Position numbers and translations under genes: made by a program | The notes under the pieces: generated by a model | Database searches by the model: none | Told to the model about the DNA's origin: nothing | What the model saw: the letters and a program-made list of their open reading frames with translations, nothing else | NCBI GenBank assembly: GCA_050015495.1 | Contig: JBEKBH010000013.1 | Location: 1-64,000, forward strand | Direction of reading: 5' to 3' | Length of the DNA stretch: 64,000 nucleotides | Source: Palsa-1439 sp050015495 | Lineage (GTDB): Bacteria > Verrucomicrobiota > Verrucomicrobiia > Palsa-1439 | Shown: piece by piece, positions 49,250-58,998 of the stretch | Numbering within the stretch: position 1 is the stretch's first letter | Layout of the letters: each line of letters opens with the position of its first letter

Positions 49250-52200
49250 CTACCGGGCCGTGCCGGTCTTGCCGGACTTTGCCGTGTACTGCAGGGTCAT
49301 CGTTTGCATGAACGCGTCGTCATCCACCACCAGGATCACCGGGAAGTTGGGCACCAGCACTCCGGGCTCCGGTATGTTCGAACTAATCATGCCGTAATTG
49401 GCCCACAGCGTTTGCCAGGAACGATTCTTTAGCGTGGCGCGGAAGTTGCACCAGCCGGTCGGACTGTCGTAACTCTTTCTGACGAACGTACTTTGGCCGT
49501 TGCGCGCACTGCTGCCTTTGCTCGGGAGGGTGAAGGACACCTCCGCGCCGCCGACGTCCAGTGTCACCAGCTTGCCGGCGAAATTGTAATCCGGAGGCAG
49601 GACGAACGTGCCCAGAATCGTGCAACTGTCGGAGTTGGTCTTCGCGAAGTCCAGCTTCACCTGGAGTGTGGTGATCTGCATCTGGCAGGCCACCGCGACG
49701 ACCAAATCGCTATTGGTCGACGCGCGCCCGTCGCTGATCGTCACGCTCGCGTTGTACGACCCGCACTCGTTGGTATACGCATGCTCGACCGCGCCGATCG
49801 TGGTATTGCTTCCATCGCCGTCGCCAAACACCCATTGATACTCCAGGGGGTTGCCGTCGGAGTTGGTTACCGTAACGCTGAACGCGTTCGTGTCATCCAC
49901 CAGCACCACCGCGGTGTTCCCGGCTTGCAGCAGGGCATTGGTCACCGACAACCCTGCCGTGATTTCCGGCGGGTGGTTGGTCGGTATCACCGTATTCAGG
50001 ATCGCGTGTACCACCTGCGTCGCGGTGTTCCTGTAGGCGCTGGCGTCGGTGGCAACGACCGTGATCGTATTGGTCCCGGAAGACAACGTGAACGTCGTCG
50101 CCCAGTTGGTGCCCAGCATCGACACGCCGACGCCATTGACCGTCACGCTTGGAATCCCGCTGGCATCGCTCGCCGTGCCGGCGACCGTGATGGCCGCGTT
50201 GGTGAACGTTTGGTAGTTGGCGGGGACCAACACTGTCAGCAGCGGCGGCGTGTTGTCAGGAGGCGCGTTCGTATTCGCGACGGCGATATAGTTGATCAAG
50301 TTCGTCATGCTCGATCCGCCCGGACCGAACACAGTCAGGCTCACGGGGTACGTCCCGGCCGCATTGTAGACGTGCCCCAGCGAACCCAATGTCGTGTTGC
50401 TGGTCGCGCCATCTCCAAAGCTCCAGAACCAATTGGTGATCGTGCCGGTCGACGCGTCGGTGAACGTCACGGCCAACGGCGCCGCGCCAGAGGTTGGGCT
50501 ACCGCTGAACGCGGCCACGGGCGCAATCACTCCCGTGCCGCTGACCGCGTTGGTGGAGTCGCCACCGTTACTGGCGAAGACCACCGACCCATTGAACGCC
50601 CCGGTCGTGCCAGGCGCAAACGCCACGGTCACCGTGCCCGTCCACCCGCTGGGCAAGTTGTATGGGCTGCCGCCCGTGACGGCAAACGGGGTGGCGCTGG
50701 CGGCCGTGCCAGCCAAGGGCAGGTCACCGTTGTTGATCACGAGGAAACTCAAACTGCCGCCCTGGCCGACAACCACCGAGCCGTAGTTGAGGCTGCCCGG
50801 ATTGACGACCAGATACGGCGCGTTGGTCATGGTCAACGTGGCGACGCTGCTGGTGACGCTGCCATACGGGCTGCTGATGATCACCGAGTAATTGCCCGAG
50901 TTGTTCGTCGTCACGTTGCACAAGCTGAGCGTGGGGCTCCCGGCCAGCCCCACCGCACGGATGCGATGGTTATCGGTGTCCGCGATAAAGAGATTGCCGG
51001 AGGCATCGACGGCCACGCCGAAGGGATAATTCAGGCTGGCGCTGGTGGCCGGGCCGCCATCGCCGGAATAACCGGCCATGCCATTGCCCGCGATCGTCGT
51101 GATGATGCCTGCGGGAGTGACCTCACGGATGCGATGGTTGTAGCTGTCCGCAATGAAGATCTCGCCGAAGGCGTCGACGGCCACGCCGGAGGGAAGGCAC
51201 AGACTGGCGTTGGTGGCCACTCCACCGTCACCGGAGAAGTACGCGTTGCCCCTGCCCGCCACCGTGGTAATGGTGCCTGCGGGACTGATCTTGCGGATAC
51301 GTTCGTTATAGGTGTCCGCGATGAAGAGATTGCCGGAGGCATCGGCGGCCGCGCCGAAGGGATAATTCAGGCTGGAGGTGGTGGCCGTCCCATTGTCGCC
51401 GGCAAAGATGGCCGTACCGTTGCCCGCCGCCGTTGTGATAATGCCATCAGGATTGACCAGGCGAAAGCGACTGTTAAAGGAGTCCGCAATGAGGATCTCG
51501 CCGAAGGCATCGGCGGCCACACCGTAGGGATAGTTCAGGCTGGCGGAGGTGGCCGTCCCGTTGTCGCCGGCAAAGGTGGCCGCGCCATTGCCCGCCGCCG
51601 TCGTGATGACGCCACCAGGACTGACTTTGCGGATGCGTTGGTTATAACAGTCCGCTATGAAAATCTCGCCCAAGGCGTCAACTGCCACCCCGTAGGGACT
51701 GTTCAGGCTGGCGTTGGTGGCCGTCCCGTTGTCGCCGGCAAAGGTGGCCGCGCCATTGCCCGCTACGGTCGTGATGATGCCGTTGGTGCTGACTTTGCGG
51801 ACGCGCTGGTTATCGCTGTCGGCAATGAAAATCCCGCCGAAAGCGTCAACCGCAACTCCGTAGGGATTGTTCAGGTTGGCGTTGGTAGCCAAACCGCCGT
51901 CACCGGAATAACCGGGCGAACCATTGCCCGCCACCGTCGTGATGACGCCATTACTGACTTTGCGGATGCGATTGTTACTGGAGTCCGCAATGAAAAGGTT
52001 ACCCGTAGCATCGACGGCCACGCTGTAGGGAGAATCCAGGCTGGCATTGGTGGCCGCGCCGTCGTCCCCGGAAAAGCCGTAAGAACCATTGCCCGCTGCG
52101 GTCGTGATAGTGCCATTGGTACTGACTTTGCGGATGCGATTGTTACTGGAATCGGCAATGAAGAGGTTGCCCACGGCATCGACAGCCACGCCGTAGGGAT

Positions 52201-55200
52201 AAGCCAGCCTGGCGTTGGTGGCCGCGCCGCCGTCCCCGGAGAAACCGTAAGAACCATTGCCCGCTACGGTCGTGATGACGCCATTACTGACTTTGCGGAT
52301 GCGGTTGTTCCAGCTGTCCGCGATAAAGAGATTGCCGGCGGCATCCACGGCGATGTCGTTTGGATAATTCAGGCTGGCGTTGGTGGCCGCGCCGCCGTCC
52401 CCGGAGAAGGCGAAGCTCCCATTGCCCGCTACCGTCGTGATGATGCCATTACTGACTTCGCGGACGCGGCCGTTCCAAGAGTCCGCGATGAAGAGGTTGC
52501 CAGTGGCATCGACGGCCACGCCGTAGGGAGAGCTCAGGCTGGTGCTCGTCGCCACACCGCCGTCACCGGAAAAGCCGGAGGAGCCATTGCCCGCCACCGT
52601 CCGGATGACGCCGTTGGTGCTGACCATGCGAATGCGATTGTTCCCAGAGTCGGCAATGAAAAGGTCACCCGCGGCATCGACAGCCACGCCGTAGGGATAA
52701 GCCAGGCTGGCATTGGTGGCCGCGTCGCCGTCGCCGGAATAGCCGTACGAACCGTTGCCCGCCACGGTCGTGATGACGCCGTTGGTGCTGACTTTGCGAA
52801 TGCGGCTGCCAACGTAGTCCGCAATAAAAAGGTTACCCGTGGCATCGACGGCCACGCTGTAGGGAGGATCCAGGCCGGCGTTGGTGGCCGAGCCGCCATC
52901 GCCTAAAGCGAACGCGCCCGCGACAGTCGAAATGATGTTGTTCGGGAGGTTTACGCCATTCAACTGCCATTGGTAGCGGAACGGTCCGGTGCCGGCAACG
53001 CCCACACTCAAAGTCACGTTGTTTCCTGTCCCGACCGTCCGGCTCAGTGGCTGGTTGGTGATGGAAGGGGGCAGCACCACGTTGAGGAAGACGTTGCGGT
53101 TGGTGGTGCCAGCGCCGTTGGTGAGGTTGGTGAACGTGATGGAGTTGGTGTAGGCCCCGAAGGCAAGACCGTTCGCGTTGGCGTTGATCGAAACCGCGAT
53201 GTTTGTCACCGTGTGGGCGCCCAGGGTTCCGCCGCTACTCGACAAACTCACCCAGGCCGTGGTGTTGGCTGCCAGCCAGCTGATGGGCGCCGTGCCGTTG
53301 TTGGTCAGCGCGTACGTCTGCGAACCGGGGCTGAAGGAGCCGGGCACGCCCGCGAAAGCAAGGTTGATGGCCGGGATGACAGCGAGCGAGCCGCGGCCCT
53401 GGACGGTGGACACGACCGTCGCACTGTTGTTGGCCGGGTTGGAGTCGGTGGCGCTATTGCTGACGGTGACCGTGTTGGTGAGGCTGCCTTGAATGGCGGG
53501 CGTTACGGTCATCGTGGCCGTGGCGGTCCCGCCGTTGGTCAGCGAGCTGAGACTAAAACCGACCGTGCCGGCCGATTGGGTGACGCTGCCTTGCGAGAAT
53601 GTGGCGGAAACAACCGTCACGTTCGGTGGCAGGGCATCGGAGAAAACGACGTTGGCGGCGCGATCAGGGCCGAAATTACTGATGGTGATCTGGTAGGTGA
53701 GGTTGGAACCGGCTTGGACCGGTTCCGGCGCGGCACTGAGGGCGGCGGCGAGGTCGACGGTGGCGGTGACGTTGAACAGGGTGCTGGTACCGCAGTGGCC
53801 GGTGCCATCGCCGGCGCGCAGGTACACATTGGTGCAGGCTTCCAATACGGCCACGGCGCCGGTCCAGACGCCACTGACGAAGTTGCCGGAATTGGTGGGG
53901 CTGATGGAGACCGGCGACGTGACGCTCTCCGTCACCATGTTGTCCATGGCAAACTGCGTACCGGACGCGCCATAGCCGGGATGGTTCGTTCCGCCGGAGG
54001 ATATGAAATCAACCTCCGTCACCCCCATGTAGTTGAAGTTGATCAGTGTGGGAGCCGTGGCGCTCAAGGTGTTGGTCGTGTCGTAGGTCAAATTGGCGCC
54101 GACGTATCCCTTCGCTTCGAGCTGAAGGTTGTCATTCCAGGCCGCGGTCAAATAAGCCGAGACGAAGTTAAACTGCGCGGTGCAGGTGATACTCGCCGGC
54201 GCCCCATAGTCATTGAATACCACATTGCTGGGAGACACCGTGCCGGGGCAGTACCCGCTCGCTTGCCAATCCAGACCGATGAGATAATTGAAATTGTTCC
54301 ACGTCAGGCCCCCATAACCCGCGGGCACGGGGAGATTGCTTCCGGGCAGGTCGTCGAAGGTCACCAGTTGGCCCGGCCCGGTCTTGGCGCCGATGCCGGT
54401 CAACGCCACGGGTCCGGTGAAGCTGGGGACGACGTTGTTGCCGGCGTCCCTGGCGGTCACGGTGACGGGGAAGGGGGTGTCCTGGTGTTGCGGGGAGGGG
54501 ACGGTGGCCCACGCGAAGTGGTCCACCGGGCCGAGCAGCACGTTGAACGGATTGCTCTGGACGCTGAGCCCGGCCCCATTGTTTGCGGTGAGCCGCACAT
54601 TCGAATCAATCGTATTCACACACACCGCGCCCGTCCACACACCGTTGGTCCACCCGGTAATGGTGGTTGGCTGGACCGAATCGGCCCCGCCACTGCCGGC
54701 GGCACTCAGGCTCAGGGCCGTTTGGTAGACGGTGATCGTCGCGCCGTTGATGTCCATCGCGGCAATGGACACGGTGAACGGCGTCCCCGCAGACTGGGGA
54801 CTGGCGACATTGGACAGGCCGAACTGATACGCGATGTTGTCCTTCACCGCGATGCTGGCGCTGCCGCTGGCGCAGCCGGTTGCGCTGGCCGTCACGGTGG
54901 CGATTTGCGTGCCGTCGGGGATGTCATTATCCACAATCGTAACGGTGTAACCCTGGGACGTTTGGCCAGCGTAGATGATGACGCTGGACGGGACGACGAC
55001 TTTATTGGTGTTGCTGGAGGACAGGTTGACCAGCAGGTCGGTCGACAGGGGGGCATCGATCATGACGAGACCGTAGTAGGGGAGCACACCGGCGTTCTTA
55101 TAGACAGAGGAGGCCGGCAAAATGACGGTGAGGTTGGTGTCGTTATAAACAGTTATCACGGCAGTGCCGTTCGTCCAGTTCTGGACATGCGCGGTCAACG

Positions 55201-57520
55201 TCACGGCTTCGGGCGTCTGGGTGAGGTGGTTGTCGAGGACGGTGATGTTGAACGCATTGGAGGTTTGGCCGGCGGGGATGGTCACCGTCGGGGGCAGCAC
55301 GACCTTGGTGGAATCGCTGGAGGTTAGGGCAACGGCCACATCGCTGGCCGGCGGCGCACTGACGAAGACGGCGCCGGCGTTGGTCAGAAGCCCCTGTCCT
55401 TTCGTTGCCGCGGCCGGCGCGGTCAATGTCAACGTCGCCGTTTCGTTGTCGTACACGGTCATCGTGGCACTGGCATTGCCGTAGCCGGGAGCGCTCGCGG
55501 TGACCGTGGCGTACTGCGTGCCATCCAGCAGCCCGTTATCCACAATCGTAATGTTGAAGGTGGCGTTGGTCGCGCCGGCAGGAATCACCACGGTCGGTGG
55601 AACAAGGACTTTGTTGGTGTTGCCGGAGACGAGCGCCACGCTCAGGGCATTGGTGAGGGCGGCCGCGATGCCGACGCTGCTTTGGCCGGCCAACACGCCA
55701 GCGCCTTTGGTGGCGGCGGCGGGGAGCGACACGCGGAGGCTCGGGAACGCGAGGGCGTCGATCAGGTTTGTGCCGTTCGGGGTCCCCCAGCCGGTGCAGA
55801 GGTCATAACCGGCGACCGCAGGGAAATTGCTGGGACTGCTGCTGTTGAAGTTATTGCCGGTGGTAATGTCGTGAAAGCAGTTTGTATAGGTCGCCCCCTG
55901 GCCAATCGCATAGACCGCCGGGTTGAGAAAACCGACCGTCGGCTTGCCGAAGCTCGCCGCCTGCTGGTTGATCAGCGCCGTAAAACCCGCCCACAACGGC
56001 GTCGCGCAACTGGTGCCGCCCACATTCTCGTCGGCACCATCGACACGGACGTAAACATTATCCGCCGTCAGGGCCACATCCGGCACGTTGCGCATCGTCG
56101 TCGAGCCGTGGTTGGCGGCCATATTGATGCCCTGTTGGTACGCCGGGATGGGATAATAGGTGCTGATGCCGCCGCTGCTGCCGTCTTCGCCCCAGTTCCA
56201 TACGGTTTCCGAATAATAGGAACCGCCCGCAGCCGTTGTGGTCAATGTTGTCCCGCCCACGACCGTGATGTTCGTGCTGTCCGACGGAAATGCAATGCTC
56301 GTGGTGAGGGCATCGGAGTCGCCGGAGGCGGTGAAGAACGACTGGCCTTGCGCCGCCATCTGCTGGAACACGGCCTCGCAGGTGGGATCGGGCCCGCCGC
56401 CCGTCCAGGAGCAACTGAGTTGCTTGGCCAGGTTGTCGGTAGCCATGCGGCTGAGCAGGTCGATCCACGGGCTTGGGTTGGGCGCCATATAGACGATGAT
56501 CTGCGACACGCCCGGCGCCATGGACGCCACCATTTCGATGTCGAGGCTCACCTCGACTTCTCCGCCGCCGGGACCGCCTGTGGCGCCGTCGATCAGGACG
56601 TTCTGCAAGGGGATCGCCGACAACCCGGCCATGCTTTCATAATAGGTAATGTCGCTGGCGGTGTACCCGTCGAACTGCAGCAGCCCGACGCTTTGCCCGG
56701 AGCCGGTGAGCGACGTGCCCGGAACGTACGCCGCTCGGAAATCCTTCCCCATATAGCCGCCGTTCGGCCCCGACCCGTAGTTTGGCGTCGCCTGCATCGC
56801 CTTGATCGCAGGAACGGGCTTGACCACGTGCATGGGATGCGGCAGCGAATAGTTGTCCAGGCCGCTGATGTGCAGGATCGGCACCGCGAGGTCCAGCGAC
56901 GGCTCGACATCCGGCGCATAGAACGTGCGCGGTTCCCGCGGATGCTGGTACACCTGCATCTTCACATGGAATGCGTTCTCGATGTCCGCGACCTTGCCGG
57001 CCACGTCCACCACCACGCGATTGGGATGCCGAGTGGTCACGGTGAGTCCGTGTGCCGTCGCGAACGCGATGATGGCCTGGTAATCCTGTTCCGTTGGACC
57101 AAACATTTCGGTGAACTGTTTGGGGGTGAGATACTGACGGTACCGGGGGCTGGTCGGATCGTAGAGCTGTTGCAGCAACGCACCGAGCGCTTCTTGGTTG
57201 CGTAGCGGCAGGCCGATGGCCAGTTGCAAGCGCGTCGAGCCCGGCAGCCGCCCTGTTGGCTGCAAATTCAGATTCGTCACGGCCTCAGGCCTGTGACCGT
57301 CGAGTTGTTGCAAGGCTCTGGCGCTACCCGCGCCCAACAGCATGAAAACGAGAAGCCAGCCAACAGTCGGACGGATGATCCCGAGGAATAACGCGCGCGC
57401 ACTCGCCAGGGCCGCATCCCACAGCCGATCGCGATTGCTCTTCGGACAACAACCACTGCCGTTGTGACTTTTCTGGCCCACGCGAACACCAAGTTCGGTG
57501 GTTGACGCAAGGCCAACCAC
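49250..57520 (-). CDS. Giant secreted S53 (kumamolisin-type) peptidase with repeat, NHL and PKD domains
   Basis: 2756 residues from a GTG at 57520 with GAAGG upstream; the exact start is uncertain. A membrane-like segment (about 52-70, GWLLVFMLLGAGSARA) acts as a signal. The pro-domain (about 90-235: YLTPKQFTEMFGPTEQDY) is followed by an S53 catalytic domain (about 240-600): Glu/Asp pair in EVSLDIEMVASMAPG (near 325), an Asp in TASGDSD (near 402), and Ser in GGTSCATPLW (near 500). Then come Calx-beta/Ig-like repeats (PPTVVIPAGATNATFNIT and similar), a DUF11-like domain (NFGPDRAANVVFSDALPPNV), twelve NHL repeats (about 1530-2190), an Ig-like segment, and two PKD domains (WFWSFGDGATSN, WVFGDGDGSN). 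The C-terminus has no clear sorting tail. Likely a secreted acid protease with adhesion modules. Confidence 0.82.
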   Translation of the reverse strand: MVGLASTTELGVRVGQKSHNGSGCCPKSNRDRLWDAALASARALFLGIIRPTVGWLLVFMLLGAGSARALQQLDGHRPEAVTNLNLQPTGRLPGSTRLQLAIGLPLRNQEALGALLQQLYDPTSPRYRQYLTPKQFTEMFGPTEQDYQAIIAFATAHGLTVTTRHPNRVVVDVAGKVADIENAFHVKMQVYQHPREPRTFYAPDVEPSLDLAVPILHISGLDNYSLPHPMHVVKPVPAIKAMQATPNYGSGPNGGYMGKDFRAAYVPGTSLTGSGQSVGLLQFDGYTASDITYYESMAGLSAIPLQNVLIDGATGGPGGGEVEVSLDIEMVASMAPGVSQIIVYMAPNPSPWIDLLSRMATDNLAKQLSCSWTGGGPDPTCEAVFQQMAAQGQSFFTASGDSDALTTSIAFPSDSTNITVVGGTTLTTTAAGGSYYSETVWNWGEDGSSGGISTYYPIPAYQQGINMAANHGSTTMRNVPDVALTADNVYVRVDGADENVGGTSCATPLWAGFTALINQQAASFGKPTVGFLNPAVYAIGQGATYTNCFHDITTGNNFNSSSPSNFPAVAGYDLCTGWGTPNGTNLIDALAFPSLRVSLPAAATKGAGVLAGQSSVGIAAALTNALSVALVSGNTNKVLVPPTVVIPAGATNATFNITIVDNGLLDGTQYATVTASAPGYGNASATMTVYDNETATLTLTAPAAATKGQGLLTNAGAVFVSAPPASDVAVALTSSDSTKVVLPPTVTIPAGQTSNAFNITVLDNHLTQTPEAVTLTAHVQNWTNGTAVITVYNDTNLTVILPASSVYKNAGVLPYYGLVMIDAPLSTDLLVNLSSSNTNKVVVPSSVIIYAGQTSQGYTVTIVDNDIPDGTQIATVTASATGCASGSASIAVKDNIAYQFGLSNVASPQSAGTPFTVSIAAMDINGATITVYQTALSLSAAGSGGADSVQPTTITGWTNGVWTGAVCVNTIDSNVRLTANNGAGLSVQSNPFNVLLGPVDHFAWATVPSPQHQDTPFPVTVTARDAGNNVVPSFTGPVALTGIGAKTGPGQLVTFDDLPGSNLPVPAGYGGLTWNNFNYLIGLDWQASGYCPGTVSPSNVVFNDYGAPASITCTAQFNFVSAYLTAAWNDNLQLEAKGYVGANLTYDTTNTLSATAPTLINFNYMGVTEVDFISSGGTNHPGYGASGTQFAMDNMVTESVTSPVSISPTNSGNFVSGVWTGAVAVLEACTNVYLRAGDGTGHCGTSTLFNVTATVDLAAALSAAPEPVQAGSNLTYQITISNFGPDRAANVVFSDALPPNVTVVSATFSQGSVTQSAGTVGFSLSSLTNGGTATATMTVTPAIQGSLTNTVTVSNSATDSNPANNSATVVSTVQGRGSLAVIPAINLAFAGVPGSFSPGSQTYALTNNGTAPISWLAANTTAWVSLSSSGGTLGAHTVTNIAVSINANANGLAFGAYTNSITFTNLTNGAGTTNRNVFLNVVLPPSITNQPLSRTVGTGNNVTLSVGVAGTGPFRYQWQLNGVNLPNNIISTVAGAFALGDGGSATNAGLDPPYSVAVDATGNLFIADYVGSRIRKVSTNGVITTVAGNGSYGYSGDGDAATNASLAYPYGVAVDAAGDLFIADSGNNRIRMVSTNGVIRTVAGNGSSGFSGDGGVATSTSLSSPYGVAVDATGNLFIADSWNGRVREVSNGIITTVAGNGSFAFSGDGGAATNASLNYPNDIAVDAAGNLFIADSWNNRIRKVSNGVITTVAGNGSYGFSGDGGAATNARLAYPYGVAVDAVGNLFIADSSNNRIRKVSTNGTITTAAGNGSYGFSGDDGAATNASLDSPYSVAVDATGNLFIADSSNNRIRKVSNGVITTVAGNGSPGYSGDGGLATNANLNNPYGVAVDAFGGIFIADSDNQRVRKVSTNGIITTVAGNGAATFAGDNGTATNASLNSPYGVAVDALGEIFIADCYNQRIRKVSPGGVITTAAGNGAATFAGDNGTATSASLNYPYGVAADAFGEILIADSFNSRFRLVNPDGIITTAAGNGTAIFAGDNGTATTSSLNYPFGAAADASGNLFIADTYNERIRKISPAGTITTVAGRGNAYFSGDGGVATNASLCLPSGVAVDAFGEIFIADSYNHRIREVTPAGIITTIAGNGMAGYSGDGGPATSASLNYPFGVAVDASGNLFIADTDNHRIRAVGLAGSPTLSLCNVTTNNSGNYSVIISSPYGSVTSSVATLTMTNAPYLVVNPGSLNYGSVVVGQGGSLSFLVINNGDLPLAGTAASATPFAVTGGSPYNLPSGWTGTVTVAFAPGTTGAFNGSVVFASNGGDSTNAVSGTGVIAPVAAFSGSPTSGAAPLAVTFTDASTGTITNWFWSFGDGATSNTTLGSLGHVYNAAGTYPVSLTVFGPGGSSMTNLINYIAVANTNAPPDNTPPLLTVLVPANYQTFTNAAITVAGTASDASGIPSVTVNGVGVSMLGTNWATTFTLSSGTNTITVVATDASAYRNTATQVVHAILNTVIPTNHPPEITAGLSVTNALLQAGNTAVVLVDDTNAFSVTVTNSDGNPLEYQWVFGDGDGSNTTIGAVEHAYTNECGSYNASVTISDGRASTNSDLVVAVACQMQITTLQVKLDFAKTNSDSCTILGTFVLPPDYNFAGKLVTLDVGGAEVSFTLPSKGSSARNGQSTFVRKSYDSPTGWCNFRATLKNRSWQTLWANYGMISSNIPEPGVLVPNFPVILVVDDDAFMQTMTLQYTAKSGKTGTAR
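50940..52930. repeat. Twelve tandem NHL-repeat units of about 168 bp
   Basis: Within the giant gene, the unit coding GVAVDAxGNLFIADSxNNR-IRKVS-NGVITTVAGNG-SGDGGAATNASL recurs twelve times, mostly at 165-168 bp, with high DNA identity between neighbours. Twelve units suggest two six-bladed propellers, or one large one. Confidence 0.9.
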
Positions 57521-58114
57521 AAGTGGTAAACCTTCGGGGCCACCCGCGACTCCATGACGGTCCAGATCGTGTCACCTGCCTGTCCCTGTCACAGCCGCAG
57601 TTCACCACAAACGCGTACCATAAATGCAGTATCCATGCCCGGCTCGCGCTCGCCCATGCATCGCCGTCAGGCATCACAGAACTATTGGATTCAGGGGAGT
57701 CATATAGAGGCGATTCTCAGAAACTGACACAACCGGTCGCATTTTTGGGGGAGCGGCGCACTGTGAGAACGAACAGCGCGCTTTTCGCCGCTCGACCGTC
57801 AATCCCGGTTGACTCAAGAATCGGACACCCGTAGTTTAAGGTCGAAGCGCCGCTTTTTTGATGTGGTCTCCGACGTGGCACGGGTTTGCTGGATAGTGCT
57901 CAGATTTCCACAAATGACCGATGTTTTTTGACTTTCTGCAGGTGAAACCCAAGCGACCAAAAGGCACTGCTGCCAACAGGCAGCGGCCAACAAGCTTCAG
58001 GCAAAACCGTAACGAACGGATCCCCTAAACACAGGTTGCGAGGTTGTATTTTGCTGTTCCCCGTGGTAGTATAAATACGAGGTATTTGGTCGTCACCAAA
58101 GCAGCGCACAGGGA
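57521..58114. other. Divergent intergenic region
   Basis: 594 bp between the giant gene and the LysM lipoprotein gene, both of which read away from it. It must hold two promoters. I recognise no gene in it; frames there lack ribosome binding sites and similarity. The only candidate promoter is listed separately. Confidence 0.5.
58044..58087 (+). promoter_or_regulatory. Candidate promoter with inverted repeat ahead of the LysM-ABC operon
   Basis: TTGTAT (58044-58049) and TAGTAT (58067-58072), 17 bp apart, followed by an inverted repeat AAATAC-GAG-GTATTT (58073-58087) 27 bp before the ATG at 58115. The -35 matches the consensus in three of six bases and the -10 in four, so the call is weak. 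Confidence 0.3.
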
Positions 58115-58966
58115 ATGGACACTACTCTCGCGAGCCAGCCCGTCCAGGCGGCGGCGTGTACTTTGCGCCGGTCGCTCGTCGTTGTCATGGCCGGTGCTTT
58201 ACTGTTCTTCGTCGCCTGCGAACGTTCCAGTTCCATCTCCGACGTCGAAGCAGAACAAGAGGTCAACTACCAACGCGCCAAGCGTTTATGCGAGCAACAA
58301 GACTTTTCAGGTGCGGCAGAGTTTTACAATAAGGCGCTGTTGGTGAACCCGGAGTTCGCCACTGCCCATTTGGAGGTGGGTTTGTTGTACGAAAACCGAT
58401 TGGGCGACCCGATTTCGGCCATTTATCATTACCGGCGGTTTTTGGAACTCCGGCCGGATTCGGACAAGAAACAGTTGGTTGAGGATTTTATCGAGCGGGC
58501 CAAGCTGTCGTTGACGGCAAAGTTACCCCAATCCCCCATCGTGGATACCGGCGAGTTGACACGTCTGGAGAGTGAGAAGACGGCGTTGCTGCAAGAGAAC
58601 GCCGCGCTACGAATGCGCGTGGCGGAATTGGAAAAGACGGGGAACGCGACACCATTGGTGGCGATTGCTCCCGCAACTGTTGGGGAGGCTTCGGCCTCTC
58701 CGCCGACGCCACCCGCCGCGACGGCGCCTGCGGTTGCTCCGGGAATTGTGATGGCGGCAGCACCCATGCTGTCGACGCCCGAGGCACCCCCTCTGGAATC
58801 GCCGCGACCCCGCACGTATATTGTGCAGCGAGGCGACACATTGCAATCGCTGGCCTTGCGGTATTACGGGTCGCGAGCGGCATGGGAGAGAATTTTTCAG
58901 GCGAATCGGAGCGGCCTGCCAAGCAAGGATCAGTTGAAGGTGGGGCAGCAGTTGGTGATTCCCTGA
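58115..58966 (+). CDS. LysM-domain lipoprotein with TPR region
   Basis: 283 residues. A lipobox-type ending FFVAC places the lipidated Cys at 35. Residues about 45-130 form TPR-like helices (YQRAKRLCEQQDFSGAAEFYNKALLVNPEF, quoted as two parts: YQRAKRLCEQQDFSG and AAEFYNKALLVNPEF). A coiled coil follows (ELTRLESEKTALLQENAAL), then a Pro/Ala linker and a C-terminal LysM (YIVQRGDTLQSLALRYYG ... LKVGQQLVIP), which binds peptidoglycan. It starts an operon of four genes on the plus strand. Confidence 0.88.
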   Translation: MDTTLASQPVQAAACTLRRSLVVVMAGALLFFVACERSSSISDVEAEQEVNYQRAKRLCEQQDFSGAAEFYNKALLVNPEFATAHLEVGLLYENRLGDPISAIYHYRRFLELRPDSDKKQLVEDFIERAKLSLTAKLPQSPIVDTGELTRLESEKTALLQENAALRMRVAELEKTGNATPLVAIAPATVGEASASPPTPPAATAPAVAPGIVMAAAPMLSTPEAPPLESPRPRTYIVQRGDTLQSLALRYYGSRAAWERIFQANRSGLPSKDQLKVGQQLVIP

Positions 58967-58998
58967 TGGGACCGTGGGTCGGGTAGGGCGAGAAGGTT

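Noticed and set aside
49493..55327. Very long plus-strand open frames (over 1100 and 780 codons) opposite the giant protease gene
   Set aside because: They mirror the tandem NHL and Ig-like repeats of the minus-strand gene, contain no domain, and have no ribosome binding sites.
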